Shown here piece by piece: positions 1 through 6,747 of a stretch of DNA of 8,923 nt. A program made the translations under genes and the position numbers. The notes under the pieces were generated by a model that saw only the letters and a list, made by a program, of their open reading frames with translations, was not told the DNA's origin and ran no database searches. Positions within the stretch are counted from its first letter, which is position 1. Each line of letters opens with the position of its first letter. Origin of the DNA: an uncultured Oscillospiraceae bacterium (lineage in GTDB: Bacteria > Bacillota > Clostridia > Oscillospirales > Oscillospiraceae); the NCBI GenBank assembly GCA_949093475.1, contig CARXAY010000044.1:1-8923 (forward strand), read 5' to 3'.

Positions 1-1621
1 TCCGAGAGCAGCCGCAAGAACTACGTCAAGCTCTCCAAGGAGCTGGGCTGGAAAAGCACCGGCGGGGCGGAGCTGCTGGCCGAGCTGCGGGAGTTCTACG
101 CCGTGGACGAGGCCGTCTCCGATGCCGACGCCCGGCTGCTGGTGGGGGTGCGCTATGAGCTGTCCCTGCGCGCCAAGGAGATCATCTGGTCGGGGTATGT
201 CTTTGCCACCGGCGTGGATATGGACTTCATCTCCGCCGTGCGGGAGCGGTCTCTGGCCGGGGTGGTCGTCTCCCCCGTCACCACCCGGAAATACGCCACC
301 ACCTACGCCGCCCACCTGCTGGGCCGGGTAGGCCCGATGGACAACGATGAGTGGAAGATCTACAAGGAGCAGGGCTACGCCATGAACGAGACCGTGGGCA
401 AGGACGGCGCAGAACGGGCCTTTGAGTCCCTCCTCCGGGGGCAGGCGGGCAAGCAGCTTGTGGAGCGCAACGCCAAGGGCAAGATCGTCTCCCACAGCTG
501 GAAGGAAGAACCTGCCCCTTCAGCAGAAGGTGGAGGACACGCTGGCGGCCAAGCTGCCCACTCTCACCGACGAGGGCGCAGGCGGCGGCGCGGCGGTGAT
601 GATCGACGTGAACTCCGGCGATGTGCTGGCTATGGCCTCCTATCCCACCTATGACCTGACCACGATCTATAAGGACGCCGAGCTTTACAACGCCGCCAAG
701 GAAGACCCCCTCAATCCCTTCCTCAACCGGGTGACCCACGGCCTGTTTGCCCCCGGTTCTACCTTTAAGCCCATGGTGGCCACCGCCGCTTTGGAGGAAG
801 GGATCATCACCCCGAAAACGAAAATACAGGACACCGGCGTCTACCGGTACTACTCCTCCCCCCAGCCCGCCTGCTGGCTGTGGCGGCAGTCCCGGGCCAC
901 CCACGGCTATGTGAACGTCTCCAAGGCAATTGAGGTCTCCTGCAACGTGTTTTTCTATGAGGTGGGCCGCCTCACCGGCATTCGCACCATCGACGACTAT
1001 GCCGCCAAGTTCGGCTTGGGCCAGCCCACAGGCATTGAGCTGCCCGAAAAGGTAGGGGTGGTCGCCGGGCCGGACTATACCACCTCTCTGGGCCAGACTT
1101 GGTATGAGGGCAACGTCATGTCCGCCGCCATCGGGCAGGAGAACAACCAGTTCACCCCCCTCCAGATGGCGAATTATACCGCCACGCTGGCCAACGGCGG
1201 CACGCACTATGCCGCCCATCTTCTGAAAAGCATCAAGTCCAACGACTACGCCGAGACCATCGAGGCCTACCAGCCCAAGGTTTTAGACGAGCTGGACATT
1301 GACCCGGAAAACCTCGCCGCCATCCACAAGGGGATGATCGACTTGACCACCACCGGCTCTCTGCGGGGCTATTTCCGTGGTCTGGACTTCACCGTCGCCG
1401 CCAAGACCGGCTCGGTACAGGTGGCGGGGCAGAATACCTCCAACGCCACTTTCATCTGCTTTGCCCCCGCCGACGACCCGCAGGTCGCCCTTGCCATCGT
1501 GGCCCAGAAGGGCGGCTCAGGCTCTGGTCTGGCGGGTCTTGCCGCCGATATTCTGGACTATTATTTCAACGCCCAGAACAGTTTTACCACCGCCACCGAG
1601 GAAAACACCCTCCTTCGGTGA
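1..1621 (+). pseudogene. Penicillin-binding protein 2-type transpeptidase, 5' partial and frameshifted
   Basis: This is the C-terminal part of a class B penicillin-binding protein, the membrane-anchored D,D-transpeptidase that cross-links peptidoglycan outside the cell. The gene enters from the left edge, so its N-terminal anchor is not visible. Frame 1 reads the dimerisation-type domain up to SHSWKEEPAP near 515. Frame 2 then takes over at LQQKVEDTLAAKL and runs to TGA at 1619-1621. The transpeptidase motifs all lie downstream of the break and are intact: SxxK as STFK (Ser codon 758), SxN as SCN (938-946) and KTG (1403-1411). The segment usually present between EEPxP and LQ, which carries the LTID motif (family knowledge), is missing, so I infer a deletion of about 32 or 35 bp. 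The next gene starts 29 bp downstream. The class is secure; the exact subtype (MrdA/PBP2 rather than another class B PBP) is less so. It may be intact in the real genome if the gap is an assembly error. Confidence 0.85.
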
Positions 1622-1650
1622 CGCGGCAATCATATTGACGAGGTGAACCC

Positions 1651-3449
1651 ATGGAAGAGAAGAGAGAAGCGTTTGATCCGAGTCTGTTCCACCCTTGGGA
1701 CAGCAAATGCAAATCCCCGTTTGGCGCAGTGGCCGCCGGGGAGTGCGTCAAGCTGTCGGTGTACCCGCCCCGCGCGCTGGGCTTCGTTCAGGCCAGCGTC
1801 ACCCTCCGCTTTGAGCAGTGGGAGAACAAGACGGAGACCTACCCGCTCGTCTGGCAGGACACCGCCTTGGGCGTGGATACCTTTTCCGTTGAATTGACCG
1901 TCCCGGAGGACTATCAGGGATTGATCTGGTACTCCTTCCGGCTGGATTTTTCCGCCTATCCTTACCTGAAAATATCCGAGGAATACCAGCTCACCGTCTA
2001 CGACGGTTCTGAGACCGTACCCACATGGTTTGGCGAGGGGATGTGCTATCAGATCTTCCCCGACCGGTTCTGCCGCCTGTCCATCCCGCAGGATACCGGC
2101 CCCGGAAACCGCTGGGTACACGAAAACTGGGCCGACCACCCTCTTTGGCCGGGGTGGAGAGCAAGCTCAGCTATCTGGCGGAGCTGGGGGTGGAGACCAT
2201 CTACTTTTGTCCCATTTTCGAGGCGCTGGAAAACCACCGCTACGGCACGGCGGACTACGAAAAGATCGACCCCATGCTGGGCACGCAGGAGGATTTTGCG
2301 CGTCTGTGCCGAAAGGCCCACGCCAAGGGCATCCGCATCATTCTGGACGGGGTGTTCAACCATGTGGGCTGGGCCAGCAAATATTTCAACGCCACCGGGA
2401 TCTACGGCGACGGCGGCGCGGCCCGGGACGAGAACTCCCCCTATCACGACTGGTTCTTGTGGGAGCGCTGGCCCGACCAATATAAATCATGGTGGGGCTG
2501 CAAGACCCTCCCCGACTTTAACAAACAAAACCCCGACTTTTTGCACTTCCTGTGCGGCGAGGACGGGGTCATCCGCTCTTGGCTCCGGGCGGGGGCGGAC
2601 GGCTGGCGGCTGGACGTGGCCGACGAGCTGCCCGACGAGATGGTCCACGCCCTCCACCAAGCCGCCCGGGCCGAGAAAAAGGACGGTCTCATCATCGGCG
2701 AGGTGTGGGAGGACGGCTCGACCAAAATGGCCTATGACGTGCGCCGCAAGCACATCTGGGGCGGACACTGCGACGGGCTGATGAACTACCCCCTGCGCAA
2801 CGCCCTGATCTCCTACCTGCTGGGGGGCAACGCCCGGCAATTCATGCTGGACATGGAGACTCTGCGGGAACACTACCCCCCCTTCGCCTTCCACAACGCC
2901 ATGAACGCTCTTGGCACTCACGACACCCTGCGGATCCTCACCTTTTTGGGCACAGGCAGCGCCCCCCGGGGAGACTGGAGCCGGGAGCAGCGGGCGGCGT
3001 ACGAGATGACCGAGGAGGAATACCTCCGGGGGCTTTGGCGGCTGAAGATGGGCTTCACCCTCCTCTTCGCCTTCCCCGGCGCGCCCACGGTGTATTACGG
3101 GGACGAGGCCGGCGTCACCGGCTTTGAAGACCCCTTCAACCGCAAGACCTTCCCTTGGGGCGGCGAGAATGAGGAGCTGCTGGCCTTCGTCTCCCGTCTG
3201 GGCCGCCTCCGCAAGACCATCCCCGCCCTGCGCCGGGGGGAGATCTCCTATCTTGCCGCCGAGCAGGGTCTGTTGGCCTTTTCCCGCACGCTGGACGGCG
3301 AAACGGTCATCGCCGCCGCCAACCGGGGAGACCGGGGCGCTCATTTGCAGCTTCCCTTCCCCGCCGTGGACGCCCTCACCGGGGAACGCTTCCCGCAAAA
3401 CGCCACCATTCCGTCCCACCGGGCCGTTTTGCTGCAAAAAGCCCCGTGA
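1651..3449 (+). pseudogene. Family 13 glycoside hydrolase (neopullulanase/cyclomaltodextrinase-like), frameshifted
   Basis: This is an alpha-amylase superfamily enzyme that hydrolyses alpha-glucosidic bonds in malto-oligosaccharides, cyclodextrins or pullulan. No signal peptide is visible, so it is probably cytoplasmic. The start is ATG 1651, with GAGGTG at 1640-1645. Residues 1 to about 125 form an N-terminal beta-sandwich-like domain, followed by the barrel entry motif YQIFPDRF. The frame changes from 1 to 3 near 2145. Before it stands WVHENWADHPLW; after it stands LAGVESKLSYLAELGV. In relatives a stretch ending in FFGGDL lies between these, so about 58 or 61 bp seem to be lost. The four GH13 regions are intact downstream: DGVFNH (2346-2363), GWRLDVADE with nucleophile Asp 2613-2615, GEVWE with acid/base Glu 2700-2702, and GTHDT with Asp 2922-2924. 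The stop at 3447-3449 overlaps the next start. Family assignment is strong; substrate is uncertain. Confidence 0.87.
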
Positions 3450-4345
3450 GCCGCCGGTTGACCCACATCGTTACACCAGAGGAGGACGGTATCCGGGTGG
3501 ATACCGTCCTTCGCCGCGCTCTGGGACTGACCGGTTCGGTGATCCGGCGGGTCAAATGGCTTCCCGACGGCATTTTGCTGGACGGGCAAAAAACCTACCC
3601 CAACGTCTTGGTGGCCGCAGGGCAAATTCTGGATGTGGCGGTGGACGATCCCCAGCGCAAAAGCGGCATCCTCCCCGCCCCCGGCCCACTGGACATCGTC
3701 TTTGAGGACGACCACCTTGTGGTGCTGAACAAACAGGCCGGCGTGCTGGTTCACCCGGTCGTCCCCGAGCAGACCGACACCTTGGGCAACTTCCTGCTCT
3801 GGCACTATGAGGCCACGGGGCAGTCCGGCGCTCTCTTTCACCCGGTTCACCGTCTGGATCGGGGCACCACCGGCCTGCTGGTGGCGGCCAAGCACCCCAG
3901 CGCCCAGACCGCGCTGAAAAACCAGCTCCACACCGAGGATTTTTGCCGGGAGTATCTGGCCCTCACCGTGGGCGCGCCCGACCCCCTTGACGGGGTCATC
4001 GACGCGCCCATCGCCCACGCGCCCGATTCCCCCATCGCCCACCGGGTAGACCCCGACGGCCTGCGGGCGGTCACCCATTACCAGACCCTCCGCCCCGGCG
4101 CGCCGGCTCTGGTGGCCCTGCGGCTGGACACCGGGCGCACCCACCAGATCCGGGTGCATCTGGCCCACATCGGCTGCCCCATTTTCGGGGATTTCCTCTA
4201 CGGCGCGGAGGACGAACGCATTTCCCGCCCCGCCCTTCACTCCCACAAGCTCTCCTTCCGCCATCCCATCTCCGGCGAACTCCTGACCTTTGTTCAGGAA
4301 TTGCCCGACGATATGGCAAGGGTGCTGGCAAAAAGTCCACCTTGA
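3446..4345 (+). CDS. RluA-family RNA pseudouridine synthase
   Basis: This enzyme isomerises uridine to pseudouridine in structured RNA (rRNA or tRNA) in the cytoplasm. The 299-residue protein is full length for the family. An S4-like RNA-binding region spans about residues 15-68. The catalytic motif is HRLDRGTTGLLV, with catalytic Asp at residue 138, and the RTHQIRVHLAHIGCP motif begins at residue 231, followed by GDFLYG. The start is GTG 3446, which overlaps the TGA of the glycosidase by 4 bp. No clear Shine-Dalgarno is visible, so translational coupling is likely. That makes the upstream frameshift notable, because early termination there could lower expression of this gene. The TGA stop at 4343-4345 lies inside the -35 box of the tRNA promoter. 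Which family member it is (RluC, RluD or a YlyB/RluD-like Firmicute type) cannot be decided here. Confidence 0.93.
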   Translation: MSRRLTHIVTPEEDGIRVDTVLRRALGLTGSVIRRVKWLPDGILLDGQKTYPNVLVAAGQILDVAVDDPQRKSGILPAPGPLDIVFEDDHLVVLNKQAGVLVHPVVPEQTDTLGNFLLWHYEATGQSGALFHPVHRLDRGTTGLLVAAKHPSAQTALKNQLHTEDFCREYLALTVGAPDPLDGVIDAPIAHAPDSPIAHRVDPDGLRAVTHYQTLRPGAPALVALRLDTGRTHQIRVHLAHIGCPIFGDFLYGAEDERISRPALHSHKLSFRHPISGELLTFVQELPDDMARVLAKSPP

Positions 4346-4370
4346 CAGCCCAAGGAAGTTATGCTAAAAT
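4342..4370 (+). promoter_or_regulatory. Sigma-A promoter for the tRNA-Ser pair
   Basis: A perfect -35 box TTGACA (4342-4347) is followed by a 17-bp spacer and TAAAAT (4365-4370), one mismatch from the -10 consensus. The first tRNA begins 26 bp after the -10 box. The -35 box contains the TGA stop codon of the pseudouridine synthase gene, so the tRNA promoter is embedded in the end of that gene. Confidence 0.75.
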
Positions 4371-4396
4371 ACTTGCTGTATCTGGGCGGCCAACTT

Positions 4397-4483
4397 GGAG
4401 AGGTGTCCGAGTGGTTTAAGGAGCTGGTCTTGAAAACCAGTGACTCGAAAGAGCCGTGGGTTCGAATCCCACCCTCTCCGCCA
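4397..4483 (+). tRNA. tRNA-Ser(UGA)
   Basis: The acceptor arm GGAGAGG (4397-4403) pairs with CCTCTCC (4473-4479), followed by discriminator G and an encoded CCA (4481-4483). The anticodon stem CTGGT/ACCAG encloses loop CTTGAAA, giving anticodon UGA. The T arm contains GGGTTCGAATCCC. The long variable arm and the GTGTCCGAGTGG start of the D arm are typical of serine tRNAs. Total length is 87 nt including CCA. Confidence 0.97.
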
Positions 4484-4500
4484 TCTGTTTTATTCGGCTT

Positions 4501-4592
4501 GCAGAAGTACCCAAGAGGCCGAAGGGGCTCCCCTGCTAAGGGAGTAGGCGGGTAATCCCCGCGCGAGAGTTCAAATCTCTCCTTCTGCGCCA
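4501..4592 (+). tRNA. tRNA-Ser(GCU)
   Basis: The acceptor arm GCAGAAG (4501-4507) pairs with CTTCTGC (4582-4588), followed by G and an encoded CCA (4590-4592). The anticodon stem CTCCC/GGGAG encloses loop CTGCTAA, giving anticodon GCU. A long class II variable arm follows, then the T arm GAGAGTTCAAATCTCTC. The gene lies 17 bp after tRNA-Ser(UGA) with no promoter between, so the two are probably cotranscribed. The encoded CCA is also the first three bases of the direct repeat that flanks the downstream island, which marks this gene as the likely integration target. Confidence 0.97.
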
Positions 4593-4659
4593 AGATAAGT
4601 TGACAGACTTCCAAAAGAAGTCTGTCAACTTTCTTTTTAAAGATATGAGCTTTGAAGGG
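4590..4659 (+). repeat. Left copy of flanking direct repeat (candidate attL)
   Basis: This starts at the tRNA CCA. It shares 22 identical bases with 8846-8867, from CCAAGATAAG to GACAGACTTC. After a divergent loop (CAAAA here, ATT on the right) a further stretch of about 43 bases matches, from GAAGTCTGTC to CTTTGAAGGG. That stretch contains one substitution and a 2-base AT indel. The arrangement suggests an attachment site at a tRNA 3' end. A dispersed intergenic repeat is the alternative. Confidence 0.65.
4597..4638 (+). terminator. Rho-independent terminator after tRNA-Ser(GCU)
   Basis: A perfect 15-bp stem, AAGTTGACAGACTTC (4597-4611) with GAAGTCTGTCAACTT (4617-4631), closes a 5-nt loop CAAAA and is followed by TCTTTTT. 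It ends the tRNA transcript. The same palindrome with a different loop is found at 8853-8885. Confidence 0.9.
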
Positions 4660-4682
4660 AACAGCGGGAAGCCGTTGTTCCC
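4657..4682 (+). other. Hairpin just inside the island left end
   Basis: GGGAACAGCGG (4657-4667) pairs with CCGTTGTTCCC (4672-4682) around the tetraloop GAAG, an 11-bp stem with one G-T wobble. It is followed by A+T-rich sequence, TTATTTATT, not a clean T run. It may be a secondary terminator or part of the recombination site. The right repeat copy begins a related sequence (GGGTACAACAA) just before the window ends, so the structure may recur there. Confidence 0.5.
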
Positions 4683-4706
4683 TTATTTATTCGTGACGGA
4701 CGAAAC

Positions 4707-4723
4707 CCCGGCTGGCTGCCGGG
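4707..4723 (+). other. Small hairpin in the recombinase leader
   Basis: CCCGGC (4707-4712) and GCCGGG (4718-4723) form a 6-bp G+C stem with a 5-nt loop, 25 bp upstream of the AGGAGG of the first recombinase gene. It could be a leader structure or a recombinase binding site. Nothing in the sequence decides between these. Confidence 0.35.
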
Positions 4724-4760
4724 AATCCAACCAAATGATACTGCAATAGGAGGATCAGAC

Positions 4761-5257
4761 ATGAACAGAATTGAAAAGAGCAATGCCATCAGGAAAGGAC
4801 TTTAGAAGGGCTTTCAGGATGGCACTTCAAAAATGGCAAGAAGGAAGTGCTATGGCTATGATGTGACGCCGGATGGTTTGTTGGTGGTCAACCCTGCAGA
4901 AGCAAAGATCGTTCGTTGGATATTTGAGCGATACCATGCTGGAGACAGTCTGGGACAGATCGCCGATGCCTTGGAAAGCAAAGGCGTGTTGTCCCCAAGT
5001 GGTAAACCCAAATGGAGCGAGAGGCCATTAGCAAGCTGCTATCCAACGAAAAACATACCGGCCGGGTGCTTTTTCAAAAGACCGTTCGTATTGGCGTAAC
5101 CCAAATTGAGAATGACGGCTTCATGAATCGGTATCTTTATGCCGATAACCATGAGGCCATTATCGCTGATGAACTGTTTGCGGCGATACAAAGGCAAAAG
5201 CAACAGCGGAGCAAAAATCAAGAAATCAGATTTGCCGAAGGAGTCACTTTCTGGTAG
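4761..5257 (+). pseudogene. Serine recombinase DNA-binding (Recombinase) domain protein, broken twice
   Basis: This matches the Recombinase domain that follows the catalytic domain in large serine recombinases: RKGL, then KGFQDGTSKMARRKCYGYD, a helical segment AEAKIVRWIFERYHAGDSL, and SNEKHTGRVLFQKTV. ATG 4761 is preceded by a perfect AGGAGG (4748-4753) at good spacing, which suggests that the gene naturally starts here and encodes a protein without a catalytic domain. A TAG at 4803-4805 sits where the family has a residue between GL and KGF. A single-base loss at about 5018 shifts frame 3 to frame 2: KPKWS then REAISKLLS would be restored by one extra C. The second frame ends at TAG 5255-5257. 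The catalytic partner follows within about 30 bp. Two independent lesions make it nonfunctional. Confidence 0.8.
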
Positions 5258-5289
5258 AATAGAGAAAAGCATCTGAAAGGGTGACGCCA

Positions 5290-6018
5290 GTGATAGCTCC
5301 GGACTGTACTGAGGGGAAAGACCTGTTGCGGGTCGCTGCCTATTGCCGGGTCAGTACAGCCACAGAGGAGCAAGCCACCAGCATCGAATTGCAAGAGCAG
5401 TATTACGCTCAGCTGATCGCTACAAATCCGAATTGGGTCAATGCAGGGGCGTTTTGTGAGCAAATTTCTGGTCTGAACATCGAAAAACGGCCAAAGTTTC
5501 AAGCCATGATGCAACTGTGTAGGAAGAGAAAGATCGACCTGATCCTTACCAAATCGATCAGCCGCCTTGGCCGCAACACGTTAGATGTACTGCAAGCCTT
5601 GTGGGAGTTGCAGGAGTTAGACATTGATGAGATGATTCCCAGAATTGCCGATGTGCTTAATCAGAACAAAACACCGGAGGACATTATAGTTTACCGATTT
5701 ACACATTTAAAAGTCATGAGAAACCTTTGCGGAACGTTGCTGCTTCGCTCTGGCGTGACGTTTTCAGATAAAGCGTTCCTGAGCACGACGTTACTTTGGA
5801 AACAGCTCGTGCCGTTTGGAAAAGATCATCATTGCAATTGCATGCTAAAACTCTATTTGCCAAAAGGGACGCATGGTGCATATGTGTCCCTTAATGATGA
5901 ACGGGATCATTTAAGGGAATATGAGTTTTTGCTTCCACCCAACTTGAGATTTAAAATTGTTAAGTGTTGCTTTCTTTCCTACCCCGCAAGGATTAAGTGT
6001 GTTGCTTTAGTAGGGTAA
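5290..6018 (+). CDS. Chimera: serine recombinase catalytic domain fused to ADP-ribosyltransferase-like domain
   Basis: Residue numbers count from GTG 5281. I prefer GTG 5290 as the start because AAAGGG lies 8 bp before it. Residues 16-116 are a resolvase-type catalytic domain: YCRVST with nucleophile Ser25 and Arg23, then KSISRLGRNT with Arg95 and Arg98. After LQELDID (to about 5628) the expected continuation and DNA-binding domain are absent. Residues 118-245 instead resemble the C-terminal two thirds of an ADP-ribosyltransferase exoenzyme fold. The conserved Arg is in IVYRFTH (R139), the STS-type motif is FLSTT (168-170), PKGTHGAYVS (194-203) follows, and the ExE motif is REYEFLLP (E213, E215). 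The ExE form is typical of arginine-modifying toxins (family knowledge). The N-terminal helical part of a normal ART domain is missing, so the protein is probably inactive. The fusion is in frame and the ORF is uninterrupted. An alternative reading is two gene remnants joined by deletion. Confidence 0.72.
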   Translation: MIAPDCTEGKDLLRVAAYCRVSTATEEQATSIELQEQYYAQLIATNPNWVNAGAFCEQISGLNIEKRPKFQAMMQLCRKRKIDLILTKSISRLGRNTLDVLQALWELQELDIDEMIPRIADVLNQNKTPEDIIVYRFTHLKVMRNLCGTLLLRSGVTFSDKAFLSTTLLWKQLVPFGKDHHCNCMLKLYLPKGTHGAYVSLNDERDHLREYEFLLPPNLRFKIVKCCFLSYPARIKCVALVG

Positions 6019-6093
6019 AAGGCCAAAGAAGCACAAAGGGCACACTAAAAGGCACAAATTAAGATAATAAAGAATGTGAAATTGCGGTGCGCA

Positions 6094-6141
6094 TTTGACA
6101 AACGTCAAAATATAAAGTACAATCTCTATATAAATGTCAAA
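6094..6141 (+). promoter_or_regulatory. Candidate AbiEi operator half-sites
   Basis: TTTGAC (6094-6099) and GTCAAA (6104-6109) form a 6-bp inverted repeat with a 4-bp spacer that overlaps the -35 box. A second copy of the half-site, AAATGTCAAA (6132-6141), repeats AAACGTCAAA (6100-6109) with one mismatch exactly 32 bp away, about three helical turns. AbiEi antitoxins are known to repress their own operon by binding inverted repeats in the promoter. The assignment here is inference. Confidence 0.5.
6095..6123 (+). promoter_or_regulatory. Promoter of the abiE operon
   Basis: A perfect TTGACA (6095-6100), a 17-bp spacer and TACAAT (6118-6123) form a near-consensus sigma-A promoter. The AbiEi start codon lies 30 bp after the -10 box, leaving a leader of roughly 20-25 nt. 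This excludes the upstream in-frame ATG at 6076 as the start, because it lies before the promoter. Confidence 0.8.
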
Positions 6142-6153
6142 GGGAGGTGTGGC

Positions 6154-6747
6154 ATGGATCGCATGGAGAAATTACGCTTGCTTGCCATGGAAAATGGCGG
6201 GATCATCAGCAATCAGGCGGCGGCTAAACAGGGTGTCTCCCGGCAGGTGTTGGCAAAGTTATGCGCTGATGGGGTGATCCAGCGCATCGCCCGTGGCCAG
6301 TACATTTTTTCTGACAATATGCAGGATGACTTGCTCTCCATCGAAAAACGCTCCACAAATCTGATTTTTTCCCATGAGACGGCTCTTTTTCTGCACGGCA
6401 TTTCTGACCGGGTGCCCTTTGAGCATACGGTGACGGTACCCTCGAACCGCGTTCCGTCCAAGGCCATTTTGGAGGAATGCAAGGTCTATTATATCAAGCC
6501 GGAACTGTTTAAATTGGGAAGGACACTCCTTGCGACGCCTATGGGCAACCAAGTGAGCGCCTATAATCTGGAGCGAACGGTCTGCGACATTGTGCGTAGC
6601 CGTAATAAAATCGGAACAGAGACCTTTTTGGCAGCCCTGAAGGCCTATGCCGCCAGCCCCAAAAAGAATTTGAACCGCCTGGACAGTTACGCCAAGCAGA
6701 TGCGCATTGCAGGTGTTGTCCGAAAATATCTGGAGGTGCTGCTATGA
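6154..6747 (+). CDS. abiEi: AbiEi-family antitoxin and transcriptional repressor
   Basis: This is the antitoxin half of a type IV AbiE toxin-antitoxin system, linked in other bacteria to phage abortive infection. It does not bind the toxin; it represses the operon and counteracts toxin activity (family knowledge). The start chosen is ATG 6154, preceded by GGGAGGTG at 6142-6149, giving 197 residues, close to the usual size. Residues 5-52 form the winged helix-turn-helix: GGIISNQAAAKQGVSRQVLAKLCADGVIQRIARGQYIF. The following region, IFSHETALFLHGISDRVPFEHTVTVP, is typical of AbiEi proteins. The C-terminal part contains LERTVCDIVRSRNKIG and KAYAASPKKNLNRLDSYAKQM. The TGA stop overlaps the toxin start as ATGA, so the two are translationally coupled. 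No lesion is visible. Confidence 0.88.
   Translation: MDRMEKLRLLAMENGGIISNQAAAKQGVSRQVLAKLCADGVIQRIARGQYIFSDNMQDDLLSIEKRSTNLIFSHETALFLHGISDRVPFEHTVTVPSNRVPSKAILEECKVYYIKPELFKLGRTLLATPMGNQVSAYNLERTVCDIVRSRNKIGTETFLAALKAYAASPKKNLNRLDSYAKQMRIAGVVRKYLEVLL

Noticed and set aside
278..1219. Long minus-strand ORF of 313 codons
   Set aside because: It lies antisense to the PBP transpeptidase domain with all its motifs, has no recognisable domain, and is rich in Gly/Val/Pro as expected of a G+C-rich shadow frame.
495..2165. Programmed ribosomal frameshifting in the PBP and glycosidase genes
   Set aside because: Conserved residues are missing at both junctions, so a simple frameshift would not restore the proteins, and no slippery heptamer followed by a structure is evident.
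2487..3437. Long minus-strand ORF of 316 codons
   Set aside because: It is antisense to the GH13 barrel with its conserved regions and shows no family motif of its own.
3341..4264. Minus-strand ORF of 307 codons
   Set aside because: It is antisense to the intact RluA-family gene; low-complexity Gly/Val composition marks it as a shadow.
4294..4614. ORFs across the tRNA pair on both strands
   Set aside because: They run through two perfectly folded tRNA genes and the terminator. Such spurious ORFs over serine tRNAs are a known annotation artefact.
6076..6153. Upstream ATG extension of AbiEi
   Set aside because: The extension overlaps the -35 and -10 boxes and has no Shine-Dalgarno, whereas ATG 6154 follows GGGAGGTG and gives the usual family length.
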